Source: Bifidobacterium castoris (GTDB lineage Bacteria; Actinomycetota; Actinomycetes; Actinomycetales; Bifidobacteriaceae). Taken from it: DNA of 64,000 nucleotides. Below, in pieces: positions 12,497 through 21,878 of the stretch. Position 1 is the first letter of the stretch. Every line of letters begins with the position of its first letter. The position numbers and the translations under genes were made by a program. The DNA lies in the NCBI RefSeq assembly GCF_003952025.1, contig NZ_QXGI01000001.1, positions 372,001 through 436,000 of the forward strand, given 5' to 3'. The notes beneath the pieces are model-generated. The model was not told the DNA's origin. It was given only the letters and a program-made list of their open reading frames with translations, and did not search any database.

Positions 12497-14098
12497 ATGG
12501 CAATCGAAGTACAGGGACTGGAGATTCAGATCGGCGCGCGCACGCTGCTGCAGCCGACGAGCTTCCACGTCGCCAAGGGCGACAAGATCGGCCTCGTGGG
12601 ACGCAACGGCGCCGGCAAGACGACGCTGACGCGCACGATCACCGGCGAACTGCTGCCGACGGCAGGCACGGTGCGCGTCACCGGCAAGCTCGGCTATCTG
12701 CCGCAGGACACGCATGCCGACGACCCGGAGCAGTCGGCGCTCGACCGCATGATGAGCGCGCGCGACATCGCGACGATCATCCGGCGCATGCGTAAGGCCG
12801 AGAAGGAGATGACCGACCCGGACCCGGATGTGATGACGAAGGCGATGAACCGCTACGACAAGGCGATGCAGGACTTCGAGAAGGCCGGAGGCTACGCGGC
12901 GCAGTCCGAGGCGCAGGCGATGGCGGCGAGCCTGGGGCTGCCGCAGGACGTCATGTCCCGTCCGCTCGGCACGCTCTCCGGCGGCCAGCGCCGCCGCATC
13001 GAGCTGGCGCGCATCCTGTTCTCGGATGCGGACACGCTCATCCTCGACGAGCCGACGAACCATCTGGACGCCGACTCGATCGAATGGCTGCGCGGCTTCC
13101 TCAAGAAATATGAGGGCGGCTTCCTCGTCATCTCCCATTCGGTCGAGCTGCTCGACGAGGTCGTCAACAAGGTGTGGCATCTCGACGCGCAGACCGCGCA
13201 GATCGACATGTACTCGCTCGGCTACCAAGCGTACCTGCACCAGCGCGCCGTCGACGAGGAGCGCCGTCGGCGCGAACGCGAGGTCGCCGAGAAGAAGGCG
13301 GAGCGGCTCATGCAGCAGGGCATACGCCTGCACGCCAAGGCGACGAAGGCCGTGGCCGCGCAGAACATGATGCGCCGCGCCGAGAAGCTGCTCAACGAGA
13401 CGAGCGGCGAACAGCGCAAGGAGAAGGTCGCGGACATCCGCTTCCCCGAACCGGCGCCGTGCGGGCGCACGCCGATCATGGCGAAGGACATCTCGAAGGC
13501 GTACGGCGACAACATCGTCTTCGCCGGCGTGAACCTCGCGATCGACAAGGGCTCGCGCGTCGTCATCCTCGGTTACAACGGCGCCGGCAAGACGACGACG
13601 CTGCGGCTGCTCGCCCATCTCGACGAGCCGGACACCGGCGCGGTCGAATACGGCCACGGCGCGAAGATCGGCTATTTCGCGCAGGAGCACGACACGCTCG
13701 AACTGGACATGACGGTCCTCGAGAACCTGCAGCATGTGGCCCCCGAACTCACCGACACGCAGGCGCGTTCGATCCTCGGCTCGTTCCTGTTCTCCGGCGA
13801 TGACGCGTTCAAGCCGGCGCGTGTGCTCTCCGGCGGCGAGAAGACGAGGCTCGCGCTCGCCACGCTCGTCACGTCGCGCGCGAACGTGCTGCTGCTCGAC
13901 GAGCCGACGAACAACCTCGACCCCGCCTCGCGCGCCGAGATCCTCAAGGCGATCTCGAAGTACGAGGGCGCGATCGTGCTCGTCACCCATGACGAGGGCG
14001 CCGTCGAGGCGCTGCGCCCCGAACGCGTGCTGCTGATGCCCGACGGCGACGAGGACCTGTGGAACGACTCCTACCTTGAGCTCGTCGCCGAGGAGTGA
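12497..14098 (+). CDS. ABC-F family ATPase
   Basis: Cytoplasmic protein of 533 residues with two ABC modules and no membrane domain, the layout of ABC-F ribosome-associated factors (translation quality control or antibiotic resistance). Walker A motifs are GRNGAGKTT (about 35-43) and GYNGAGKTT in the second half. Signatures are LSGGQRRR and LSGGEKTR, and Walker B is LILDEPTNHLD and LLLDEPTNNLD. A charged linker (EERRRREREVAEKKAERLMQ) joins the modules. The subfamily (Uup-, EttA- or resistance-like) cannot be set by eye. It is monocistronic and closed by a strong terminator. Confidence 0.93.
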   Translation: MAIEVQGLEIQIGARTLLQPTSFHVAKGDKIGLVGRNGAGKTTLTRTITGELLPTAGTVRVTGKLGYLPQDTHADDPEQSALDRMMSARDIATIIRRMRKAEKEMTDPDPDVMTKAMNRYDKAMQDFEKAGGYAAQSEAQAMAASLGLPQDVMSRPLGTLSGGQRRRIELARILFSDADTLILDEPTNHLDADSIEWLRGFLKKYEGGFLVISHSVELLDEVVNKVWHLDAQTAQIDMYSLGYQAYLHQRAVDEERRRREREVAEKKAERLMQQGIRLHAKATKAVAAQNMMRRAEKLLNETSGEQRKEKVADIRFPEPAPCGRTPIMAKDISKAYGDNIVFAGVNLAIDKGSRVVILGYNGAGKTTTLRLLAHLDEPDTGAVEYGHGAKIGYFAQEHDTLELDMTVLENLQHVAPELTDTQARSILGSFLFSGDDAFKPARVLSGGEKTRLALATLVTSRANVLLLDEPTNNLDPASRAEILKAISKYEGAIVLVTHDEGAVEALRPERVLLMPDGDEDLWNDSYLELVAEE

Positions 14099-14128
14099 GG
14101 ACGCGCCGGTCCTTGCGGTCCACTGACG

Positions 14129-14179
14129 CGAAACAGGGGCTTCACGGAACCACAACGGTTCCATGAAGCCCCTGTTTCG
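14129..14179. terminator. Bidirectional terminator between ABC-F and CDF genes
   Basis: The 23-nt arms at 14129-14151 and 14157-14179 pair at 22 positions around a 5-nt ACAAC loop, with A-rich and T-rich ends (CGAAACAGG.../...CCTGTTTCG). It lies between convergent genes and suits both strands. Confidence 0.9.
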
Positions 14180-14206
14180 TCTGCGCGGTTCCGTCCGTGC
14201 GCGCGT

Positions 14207-15268
14207 TCAGTCGAGATCGACCGGCTCGTCGGGCGTGCCGGCCTGCGAGGCGCGCATGATGTCCGGTTCGACGTAGATCTCCCAGTTGTACCACGGCATC
14301 GACTCGCGCACCGACCGTTCGATCTTGTTGACGGTGTCCACATCGTAGTCGCGGTCGAGCTTGGAGGTCTGCACCTTGAGGCACAGCAGGATGTTGTCCT
14401 CGGACATGTGCACGGACTGCATGTTAATGAGGTCCTCGACGCCTTCGGTGCCTTCGACGGCCTTGATGATGCGTTCCTGCGTCAGCGCATCGACCGATTC
14501 GCCGATGAGCAGCGAGCCGGCCTTGTAGGCGAGCAGCAGCGAGCCGACGATGAGGACGACGCCGACGCACATGCCGCCGAGCGCGTCGTAAAGCTCGTCG
14601 CCGGTGGCGATGGCCAGGCCGATGCCGAGGAACGCGAACGCGAGGCCGATGAGCGCGAGCGTGTCCTCCATGATGACCGAGGCGAGGTCGGCGGATTTCG
14701 TCACGCGCCAGAACCTGTAGATGCCCATGTGCGGCATGCCGGTGTGCCGCATGCGTTCGTCCGATTCCTTGACCGACTGGTGCAGGCCGTAGCCCTCGAG
14801 GCAGGCGGAGATGACGACGACGACGAGGGCGACGACGAGCTCGCCGCGGTTGGCGGCGCGCATGGCGGGGTCCTCGAGCACCTCGCCGATCTTCTTGAGC
14901 GCCTCGCTCGTCGAGAAGAAGCCGCCGACGAAGAACAGCAGCGTCGCGACGACGAAGGACGCGAGGTATTTGACCCGGTACCAGCCGAAGGGGTGCTGCG
15001 CGTTCTTGCGTCGTCTTCTGGCGACGCGGTCGCCGGCCATCAGCACGATCTCGTTCGAGCAGTCCGCGATCGAGTGCACCGATTCCGAGAGCATCGACGA
15101 CGACCGTGTGAAGAGGAACGCGGCGAGCTTGGCGATGGCGACGCCGATGTTCGCCATGAGGGCGGCCTTGACGGCCGCGCCCTCGTGTTTGCGCTCCTGC
15201 TGCGCGCTGATGCCGTCGCCCTGCGGCGGCGCGCCATGTGTGGCGTCCTTCGTGTGGTCGTCCGTCAT
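14207..15268 (-). CDS. Cation diffusion facilitator family transporter
   Basis: Membrane exporter of divalent cations (family substrates Zn, Co, Fe or Mn) by proton exchange. Has 353 residues. The conserved metal sites are visible in SESVHSIADCSNE (second membrane helix) and SADLASVIMED (fifth helix). There are about six membrane segments and a C-terminal cytoplasmic ferredoxin-like domain (EGTEGVEDLINMQSVHM). The hydrophilic N-terminus of about 30 residues and the extra loop between helices resemble the SLC30A9/YdfM branch. It is convergent with the ABC-F gene. Metal specificity cannot be read from the sequence. Confidence 0.93.
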   Translation of the reverse strand: MTDDHTKDATHGAPPQGDGISAQQERKHEGAAVKAALMANIGVAIAKLAAFLFTRSSSMLSESVHSIADCSNEIVLMAGDRVARRRRKNAQHPFGWYRVKYLASFVVATLLFFVGGFFSTSEALKKIGEVLEDPAMRAANRGELVVALVVVVISACLEGYGLHQSVKESDERMRHTGMPHMGIYRFWRVTKSADLASVIMEDTLALIGLAFAFLGIGLAIATGDELYDALGGMCVGVVLIVGSLLLAYKAGSLLIGESVDALTQERIIKAVEGTEGVEDLINMQSVHMSEDNILLCLKVQTSKLDRDYDVDTVNKIERSVRESMPWYNWEIYVEPDIMRASQAGTPDEPVDLD

Positions 15269-15341
15269 GTCCTTGTCCTTGTTCCGTTCTCGTTGCTTCT
15301 CGTTGCCGCGGTGCCGTCACGCGCCGGCGCCGCGCCGCGCG

Positions 15342-16172
15342 TCATTCGCCGTCACGCCGCGCGCTCGCCCCGCCGCCCGGCTCCGCGCCCGTTTCGTAGT
15401 CCGGTTCCGCGTCGTGTTCGCCGAGCACCGTGCGGATGCAGGCGATCGCGTTGAGCGCGCGCGGGTATCCGATGTACGGCAGGCATTGGGAAACGACGGC
15501 GATGAGGAAATGCTCGTCGTTGCCCAACCGCAGGTTGGCCCGGATGTGCGCGCGTTCCTGCGCCTCGCAGCCGCCCTGGCCGATGAGCAGGCAGAACGTG
15601 ACCATCTCGCGCTGCGCGAGCGTCAGGCCGCCTCGCGTGTAGTAGCCGCCGAAGCAGTCGTCGGTGAGCCATGCGTTGATGTGGCGCGTGTCTTCGGGCC
15701 CCTTGTGCGGGAAGTCCCTCATCACGTCGCCGAACAGCCGCATCTCGATGCGCTGGCCGGCCGCCATGCGCCCGTCGTCGGGGACGGTGTCCTGGCCGGG
15801 CAGCGGCATCGCGACGTTCTCGGCGTTGAGGAAGTCGTTGAGCTTCCTCAGGTACGGCAATGCGTGGGCGAACCCGGCGTAGGGCGTGGCCTGGTAGATG
15901 ACCTCCTTGAGCTGCACGGACGTGACGCCGGTCCGGTAGGCGACCGGCAGCATCATCTCGAAGGCGTCCATGCCCTGCGCGCCGATGATCGCGGCGATGA
16001 TCGCAAGGCACCGGTCGGCCTCCCCCAGCTTCGGGTCGTTCGCCTCGGGTTCGCGCACGACCTCGTCGTAGGCGAATCGGGAGAACAACGCGATGTATTC
16101 CGGATCGGTCTGGGCCAGGGTACGGTCGTCGTTCCAGAAATGGTTCATCTTCCTGTGCAGCTCTTCGAACAT
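15342..16172 (-). CDS. Carboxymuconolactone decarboxylase family protein
   Basis: Has 276 residues made of two CMD-fold (AhpD-like) repeats. The first is around ADRCLAIIAAIIGAQGMDAFEMMLPVAYRTG...EVIYQATPYAGFAHA, and the second around LAQREMVTFCLLIGQGG...LLIAVVSQCLPYIGYPRAL. Neither has the CxxC redox pair of true AhpD, so a peroxidase-reductant role is unlikely; proteins of this type are often annotated as gamma-carboxymuconolactone decarboxylase. I chose the ATG at 16170-16172, which has AGGAGG 6 nt upstream. It lies between the CDF transporter and the bile salt hydrolase with no clear functional tie. Confidence 0.85.
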   Translation of the reverse strand: MFEELHRKMNHFWNDDRTLAQTDPEYIALFSRFAYDEVVREPEANDPKLGEADRCLAIIAAIIGAQGMDAFEMMLPVAYRTGVTSVQLKEVIYQATPYAGFAHALPYLRKLNDFLNAENVAMPLPGQDTVPDDGRMAAGQRIEMRLFGDVMRDFPHKGPEDTRHINAWLTDDCFGGYYTRGGLTLAQREMVTFCLLIGQGGCEAQERAHIRANLRLGNDEHFLIAVVSQCLPYIGYPRALNAIACIRTVLGEHDAEPDYETGAEPGGGASARRDGE

Positions 16173-16287
16173 TACATGCCTCCTGTCCGGTTGCCGCGGG
16201 GCGCCCCGCTCCATGGCCGGCGCGGCGCACGCGCGCGGCCGAAACGGGCTTACGACGTCCGTATAATATGACAGGGCATCGCACCAT

Positions 16288-16329
16288 GCCCATGGCGTTC
16301 CGCGTTTGCATCACCGTTTCGCCATGGGC
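16288..16329 (-). terminator. Inverted repeat downstream of the bile salt hydrolase gene
   Basis: GCCCATGGCG (16288-16297) and CGCCATGGGC (16320-16329) form a perfect 10-bp stem with a 22-nt loop, about 45 nt beyond the hydrolase stop. It could be a terminator, or an operator for the downstream gene, since the T/A-rich TATAATATG at 16262-16270 is next to it. Confidence 0.35.
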
Positions 16330-16373
16330 TGAATGTTGATGGGCGTCTTGGGGTCTTCAGGCCCCGCATGGGT

Positions 16374-17318
16374 TCACTTCGTCTGCAGCTTGTTGCTCGT
16401 CGCGTCGAAGTCGCTCACCGGCGTGGCCACGATCGTCGGATCGTCGTAGGTGGCCATGTAGTAGGTCTTCGTCTTCGCCGAGTAGCCGCTCGTGAACCGC
16501 GTCTTCTCGTACTGGCCGTCGGCAAGCGCGCTCATGCCCTCGATCATCTCGGCGATCGAGAGCGTCTTGAACAGGCGGGTGACGTTGTCCTTCTCGCCCT
16601 GCTTGTCCGGATAGTGGGCGTTCGCGTAGGCGACACGCACGAAGCGGGACATCGAGTTCGGGTCGCCCGGCAGGCCGTGGGCGCTCAGGCCCGCGCCCCA
16701 TGGCTTGAGTTCGGCGTTGCCCCACTTGACCGGCTCGACCATCGTCGGCACGCAGTTGATGTAGTTGATGAGGTTCTGGCGGTGCACCGGGAACTCCGGC
16801 TGGTTCGTCATGACGTCGACGTCGTCGTCGTATACGTGCATGCCGCTTGCGGTGTATTCGACGACGATGCTGCGCGTCGCGTCGGCGATGATCCAGTGCA
16901 GCATCGCGACCGGGTACTGGTCGTTGATCGGCTTGGCGACGATCGTCACGTTCTTGAGCGCCTCGGCGACGTCGTCGACGCTCGTGAAGTTGCGCGCCAC
17001 CCACAGCGGGAACTCGTAGGCGGCCACGTTCGTCGTGAAGTTGACGCTGTCCTCGGCGTACTGCGCGTAGCCGGGGAAGTTGAGGCCGGCGACGGTCACG
17101 CCCGCGTCGTTCGCGCAGTCGAAGTAGAGCGGCGTGTCCTCGACGACGATGGCGACGCCGATGACGGCGTGGTTGCGGTCCTCGGCGTTGAACACCGGCT
17201 GGTAGTTATAGTCGGCCGGCGTGTACACGATCTTCTCCCCGTAGCCGCATTCCCAATCGAGGTTGCGTCCGAAGTAGAGGTTGCCCTCGCCGTCGACGAA
17301 ACGCACTGCACTGCACAT
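16374..17318 (-). CDS. bsh: Bile salt hydrolase (choloylglycine hydrolase family)
   Basis: N-terminal nucleophile hydrolase that splits glycine or taurine from conjugated bile salts, a host-adaptation enzyme of gut bifidobacteria. Has 314 residues, the family length. The start is fixed by chemistry: Met-Cys, with Cys2 becoming the catalytic N-terminal residue after Met removal. Conserved Arg18 and Asp21 are in YFGRNLDW. GLNFPGY, TNQPEF and SRFVRVA carry the remaining active-site Asn and Arg. AAAGGA is 8 nt before the ATG. It has no signal peptide, so it is cytoplasmic. The relative penicillin V acylase is less likely given the pattern. Confidence 0.93.
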   Translation of the reverse strand: MCSAVRFVDGEGNLYFGRNLDWECGYGEKIVYTPADYNYQPVFNAEDRNHAVIGVAIVVEDTPLYFDCANDAGVTVAGLNFPGYAQYAEDSVNFTTNVAAYEFPLWVARNFTSVDDVAEALKNVTIVAKPINDQYPVAMLHWIIADATRSIVVEYTASGMHVYDDDVDVMTNQPEFPVHRQNLINYINCVPTMVEPVKWGNAELKPWGAGLSAHGLPGDPNSMSRFVRVAYANAHYPDKQGEKDNVTRLFKTLSIAEMIEGMSALADGQYEKTRFTSGYSAKTKTYYMATYDDPTIVATPVSDFDATSNKLQTK

Positions 17319-17594
17319 GATGATGTTCCTTTCCATGCCGCGGACGGCCCCGCCGCCCGCGTTCGATCGCGCACGCCGCCCGGAGGGGCCGGTCGTGCGC
17401 CGTTGCCGCCATTGTAGGGAGCGGTTCGGCGCGTGCGCGCCGGTTATCGTTGTCAGAGGAAGCGACGCCCTGCGGCTTCCCGGCGTTCGGCCGGCGGCGC
17501 ACACGGCGCGCGGTACTAGAGTGGGTGGCGTATGTGTTTGTCCCTTCCCGGCCATGCGCTCGCACGTCGCGGGAAGGCGGGGAAAGGACCGACG

Positions 17595-19415
17595 ATGAAC
17601 GATCACGGCACGAGCGGCGCCGGCATGGCGGGCACGCAGGACATCGAAGCCGAGGAGGGGCCGCGCACCGACATGCTGCGCTCGAACGCCTACGGCGTGG
17701 CGACGGTGAAGGCGCTCGAACGCCCGCTGCTCGACGACGGCGCGCCGCTCATGCGCATGGCCGCCGCGGCGGCGGCGCGCCGCGTGCTCGACGTCATCGA
17801 CGAACAGGACTGGGAGGCGGACGCGCTGCGCGTGTGCGTGCTCGCCGGCGCCGGCGACAACGGCGGCGATGGCCTGTACTGCGGCGCGATGCTCGCCGGC
17901 GAGGGCCTCAACGTGACGGCGATCGCCGTGGGCCGTTCGCTGCACGACGAGGCGTACGCCGCGTTCCGCGAGGCCGGCGGCCACGTCTTCACGCTCGACC
18001 CGAACGCGAGTATCCCCGGAGCCCCCGTCGGATTCTCCTCCGGCGAGGCCGGCGCACGCCTCGAACAGGCAGTGCGTTTCGCCTCGCGCGCGCACATCAT
18101 CATCGACGCGATGACCGGCATCGGCGTCAACGGCGCGTTGCGCGGCATCCCCGCGGCCATCGCCGAGGCCGTCGGGAAGCGCGGCGCGCCCGGACGCCCC
18201 GCGCTTCCCGATGACGAGCTCGACATCGAATTCCCCTTCGTGCTCGCCATCGACACGCCATCCGGCATCGGCGTCGAGGACGGCGCACTGCCCGGCGCGT
18301 ACATCCCCGCCGACATGACGATGATGTTCGGCGCGCTCAAGCCATGCGCGATGCTGCCTCCCGCCTGCTACGCGTGCGGCCGCGTCACGCTCGTCGACTT
18401 CGGCTTCGACGTCGACGACGCCGAGCCGGACGTTGAAATCGTCGACCGCGCCTTCGCCCAGTCCGCGATCCGCATCCCGCGCCTCGAGGACGCCAAATAC
18501 GAACGCGGCGTGACCGGCCTGATCACCGGCTCCGACGCCTACCCGGGCGCCGCCGTCCTGTCCGTATGCGCCGCCGCGCGCTCGAACATCGGCATGGTGC
18601 GCTACCTGGGTCCCGGACGCGCGCAGGACCTCGTGCTGCACGCGCTGCCCGAAGCCGTCGTCGGCAAGGGCCATGTGCAGTCCTGGGTCGTCGGCTGCGG
18701 CGTCCCCGACGGCGCGCACGGCGACGAACGAGACCTGCAGCGCGCCCGCGCGAAGGCCCTGCTCGCCCACTACTCGCTCGACGGCGACGAGGACACGCGC
18801 CGCGCCGCGCTCGCGATGCCGCCGGTCGTCGTCGACGCCGGCGCGCTCGACCTGCTTCCCGCGCACGTGCCCGCCCACGTCGTCATCACCCCCCACGCCG
18901 GCGAGATGGCGGCCCTGCTCACCCGGCTCGGTGAGGCGGCCGACGCCGCCGACGTGGCCGCCCGACCGCTGGCCGCCGCACGCCGCGTCTGCGAACTGAC
19001 CGGCGCGACCGTCCTGCTCAAAGGCGCTATGACCGTCATCGTCGGCGCCGACGACGCCGGCGCGACGCGCACGCTCGTATGCGGCCGCGCACCCGCGTTC
19101 CTCGCCACGGCTGGCGCCGGCGACGTGCTCGCCGGCATCACCGGCGCGATGCTCGCCCAACAGGCCGACGAGGTCGTCGCGGACCCCTCGCTCGCCGCCG
19201 AGGTCGTCGCCGGCGCCGCCTACGTGCACGGGCTCGCCGCCGCACTCGCCTCGCACAGCGACCAACGCGCATGGAAGGAGCCGGCGCTGTTCTCCGACGG
19301 CGACGAGGACACGCTCGCCGCCGAATCGGTCGGCCATCCGATCATCGCGATGGACGTCGTCGACGCGCTTCCCGCCGCCTTCGACATGCTCAATGCGACC
19401 GCACGCTACGAGTGA
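17595..19415 (+). CDS. nnr: Bifunctional NAD(P)H-hydrate epimerase / ADP-dependent dehydratase
   Basis: Repairs hydrated NADH and NADPH. The N-terminal YjeF domain (epimerase) has the GAGDNGGDG loop near residues 90-98 and DAMTGIGVNG. The C-terminal ribokinase-like dehydratase domain has ITPHAGEMAAL, VLLKGAMTVI and the nucleotide/catalytic GAGDVLAGITGAML. Length is 606 residues. The start at 17595 follows GGAAAGG. Its N-terminus has an extra hydrophilic stretch of about 25 residues before the YjeF domain. It is divergent from bsh and followed at 110 nt by ahpC. Confidence 0.94.
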   Translation: MNDHGTSGAGMAGTQDIEAEEGPRTDMLRSNAYGVATVKALERPLLDDGAPLMRMAAAAAARRVLDVIDEQDWEADALRVCVLAGAGDNGGDGLYCGAMLAGEGLNVTAIAVGRSLHDEAYAAFREAGGHVFTLDPNASIPGAPVGFSSGEAGARLEQAVRFASRAHIIIDAMTGIGVNGALRGIPAAIAEAVGKRGAPGRPALPDDELDIEFPFVLAIDTPSGIGVEDGALPGAYIPADMTMMFGALKPCAMLPPACYACGRVTLVDFGFDVDDAEPDVEIVDRAFAQSAIRIPRLEDAKYERGVTGLITGSDAYPGAAVLSVCAAARSNIGMVRYLGPGRAQDLVLHALPEAVVGKGHVQSWVVGCGVPDGAHGDERDLQRARAKALLAHYSLDGDEDTRRAALAMPPVVVDAGALDLLPAHVPAHVVITPHAGEMAALLTRLGEAADAADVAARPLAAARRVCELTGATVLLKGAMTVIVGADDAGATRTLVCGRAPAFLATAGAGDVLAGITGAMLAQQADEVVADPSLAAEVVAGAAYVHGLAAALASHSDQRAWKEPALFSDGDEDTLAAESVGHPIIAMDVVDALPAAFDMLNATARYE

Positions 19416-19525
19416 GCGACTAATCAGCTGCGGAACGAAAACGCGCGCACGTGTACGGTGGGATATGCGCCCAGCCAGCGAGCGTCCGCCATGAACGCGC
19501 GACGCCGTATCAGAAAGGAACCATC

Positions 19526-20089
19526 ATGACACTGCTGCAGCACGACGTCATCGACTTCACCCTCCAGGCCTACCAGGACGACGGCATCCGGCAGGTGGGC
19601 AAATCCGACCTGCTCGGGCACTGGTCCCTGCTCTTCTTCTACCCCGCCGACTTCTCCTTCGTCTGCCCCACCGAACTCGAGGACCTCGCCGACCACTACG
19701 ACGCGTTCAAGCAGGCCGGCTGCGAGATCTATTCCGTCTCCTGCGACACCCAATGGACGCACAAGGCATGGCACGATGCGAACGAGAGCATCGGCAAGAT
19801 CGCCTTCCCGATGCTCGCCGACCCGACCGGCGCGCTCGCGCGCGACCTCGACACCTACAACGAGCACACCGGGCTGGCCGAACGCGGCGACTTCATCATC
19901 GACCCCGAGGGGCGCGTCGTCGCCTACGAGGTGATTTCGTCGAACGTCGGCCGCGACGCCGCCGAGATCCTGCGCCGTGTCAAGGCCTCCCAGTTCGTCT
20001 ACGAGCACACCGATCAGGTATGCCCGGCCAAATGGGAGCCCGGCGACAAGACGATCAAGCCGAGCCTCGACCTCGTCGGGGAGCTGTGA
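19526..20089 (+). CDS. ahpC: Alkyl hydroperoxide reductase peroxidase subunit
   Basis: Typical 2-Cys peroxiredoxin that reduces hydrogen peroxide and organic peroxides. The peroxidatic Cys is Cys47 in FSFVCPTE and the resolving Cys is in DQVCPAKWEPG near the C-terminus. Length is 187 residues, normal for AhpC. The ATG at 19526 follows AAAGGA. The stop codon overlaps the next ATG by one base (TGATG), so it is translated together with its flavoprotein reductase. As bifidobacteria lack catalase, this pair is probably a main peroxide defence. Confidence 0.97.
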   Translation: MTLLQHDVIDFTLQAYQDDGIRQVGKSDLLGHWSLLFFYPADFSFVCPTELEDLADHYDAFKQAGCEIYSVSCDTQWTHKAWHDANESIGKIAFPMLADPTGALARDLDTYNEHTGLAERGDFIIDPEGRVVAYEVISSNVGRDAAEILRRVKASQFVYEHTDQVCPAKWEPGDKTIKPSLDLVGEL

Positions 20090-21864
20090 TGGGCACGGCC
20101 GGACAGGACTTCTATGACGCCGTCGTCATCGGCGGCGGCCCCGCCGGGCTCACGGCGGCGATGTACCTCGCACGCGCGCGCTACCGCACGCTCGTCATCG
20201 AGAAGGACGATTTCGGCGGCCAGATCACGATCACCGACGAAGTCGTCAACTACCCCGGTGTCCCGACGACCGACGGCCGCGCGCTCGCGTCGGCGATGCG
20301 CAGGCAGGCCCAGGACTTCGGCGCCGAGCTGCGCACGGCCGACGTGACCGGCATCGACATGCTCGACGACGGCGTCAAGCTCGTGCGCACGACGCGCGGC
20401 GGCGTGCGCACGTTCGCCGTCGTGCTCGCGATGGGCGCCGCGCCGCGCCGCATCGGATTCGCCGGCGAACGCGAATACGCCGGCCGCGGCGTCGCGACCT
20501 GCGCGACCTGCGACGGCGAGTTCTTCACCGGCCATGACGTCCTCGTCGTCGGCGGCGGTTTCGCGGCGGCCGAGGAATCGGTGTTCCTGACGCGCTACGC
20601 GCGCAAGGTCACCGTGCTCGTACGCGAGGACGACTTCACCTGCGACGCGCAGGTCGCGGAACGCACGAAAAGCGACCCGAAGATCGACGTCCTCTACCAC
20701 ACCGAGCTCGAAGGCGTCGAAGCCGGCGAACGCGGCCTCGTCGAAGCGACGCTGCGCGACGCGCACACCGGGCAACGGCGCCGGTGGCAGCCCGAGCACG
20801 ACGGCACTTTCGGCGTCTTCGTCTTCGCCGGCTACGTGCCGCAGACCTCGATCGTCGACGGCTTCGTGCGGCTCGACGATGACGGCTACGTGATCTGCGA
20901 CCCGACGACGCTCGAGACGTCGGCGCCCGGCGTCTACGCCGCCGGCGACCTGCGCGCCAAGGATCTGCGGCAGGTCGTCACGGCCACGGCCGACGGCGCG
21001 ATCGCCGCCGTGCACGCCGAACAGTACGCGGCCGAGGCCTCCAGACGCACCGGCATCATCCCCGAACGGCCGTCCTCCGCCTCCGTCTACGAACGCAAGG
21101 AGCGCGACGCGCAGGAGAACGTGCCGCCCGAGACGACGCTCGCGCCGACGTCCAGCGACGTCGAGGACACGCCCGCGCCGCAGGTCGGTTCGTTCTTCGA
21201 CGACGACGTGCGCACGCAGCTCGCGATGGTCTTCTCACGCATGCAACGTACGGTCACACTGCAGCTGCAGCTCGACGACACTCCGCTGAGCATCGAGCTC
21301 AAGGCCTTCGTCGAGGAGCTCGTGCGACTGGCAGACGGACGGCTCGAAATGGTGACCGACACGGTGGAACGCGTCGACGAGCACGGCCGCGGCGTCTTCA
21401 ACGCGACGCTGCCGCTGCCCTTCGCCGCGCCGGTCGTCAGCCTGCTCGTGCGCAACGATGCCGGCGAGCTCGTGCCCACCGGCATCGCGTTCCACGGCGT
21501 GCCCGGAGGACACGAGTTCAACTCCTTCGCGCTCGCGCTGTACAACGCGGCAGGTCCGGGACAGCCGCTTGCCGACGGCGAACGCGAACGCATCGAGGCG
21601 ATTCACGATCGGGTCGACGTGATGCTGCTCGTCTCGCTGACGTGCACGATGTGCCCGGAGACGGTGCGCGCCGCGCAACGCATCGCGTCGCTCAACCCGA
21701 ACGTGCGCGCCGAGGCGTACGACATCGCGCGCTACCCCGAGCTCAAGGAACGCTACGACGTCATGAGCGTGCCGTGCATCGTCGTGACGCGCGGCGGCGA
21801 ACAGCGCACCGAGTTCGGCAGGAAAGGCGTCACGCCGATGCTCGACCTCATCGAACACGTCTGA
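20089..21864 (+). CDS. Thioredoxin-reductase-like flavoprotein with C-terminal glutaredoxin-like domain (AhpC reductase)
   Basis: Electron donor to AhpC. Residues 1-320 are a thioredoxin reductase: FAD motif GGGPAG at 15-20, active disulfide CATC at 138-141, NADPH motif GGGFAAAEES near 157, and GVYAAGD. A linker of about 75 residues leads to a C-terminal thioredoxin-fold region with a second redox pair, Cys519 and Cys522 (CTMC), and a cis-Pro loop (MSVPCIV). In enterobacterial AhpF the thioredoxin-like domains are N-terminal, so the order here is swapped. Length is 591 residues. Starts inside the ahpC stop codon. Confidence 0.92.
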   Translation: MGTAGQDFYDAVVIGGGPAGLTAAMYLARARYRTLVIEKDDFGGQITITDEVVNYPGVPTTDGRALASAMRRQAQDFGAELRTADVTGIDMLDDGVKLVRTTRGGVRTFAVVLAMGAAPRRIGFAGEREYAGRGVATCATCDGEFFTGHDVLVVGGGFAAAEESVFLTRYARKVTVLVREDDFTCDAQVAERTKSDPKIDVLYHTELEGVEAGERGLVEATLRDAHTGQRRRWQPEHDGTFGVFVFAGYVPQTSIVDGFVRLDDDGYVICDPTTLETSAPGVYAAGDLRAKDLRQVVTATADGAIAAVHAEQYAAEASRRTGIIPERPSSASVYERKERDAQENVPPETTLAPTSSDVEDTPAPQVGSFFDDDVRTQLAMVFSRMQRTVTLQLQLDDTPLSIELKAFVEELVRLADGRLEMVTDTVERVDEHGRGVFNATLPLPFAAPVVSLLVRNDAGELVPTGIAFHGVPGGHEFNSFALALYNAAGPGQPLADGERERIEAIHDRVDVMLLVSLTCTMCPETVRAAQRIASLNPNVRAEAYDIARYPELKERYDVMSVPCIVVTRGGEQRTEFGRKGVTPMLDLIEHV

Positions 21865-21878
21865 TACGGCCGTCGTCC

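Noticed and set aside
16262-16270. TATAATATG as a plus-strand promoter
   Set aside because: It matches a -10 element, but the next plus-strand gene is over 1.3 kb away, past the bile salt hydrolase gene on the other strand.
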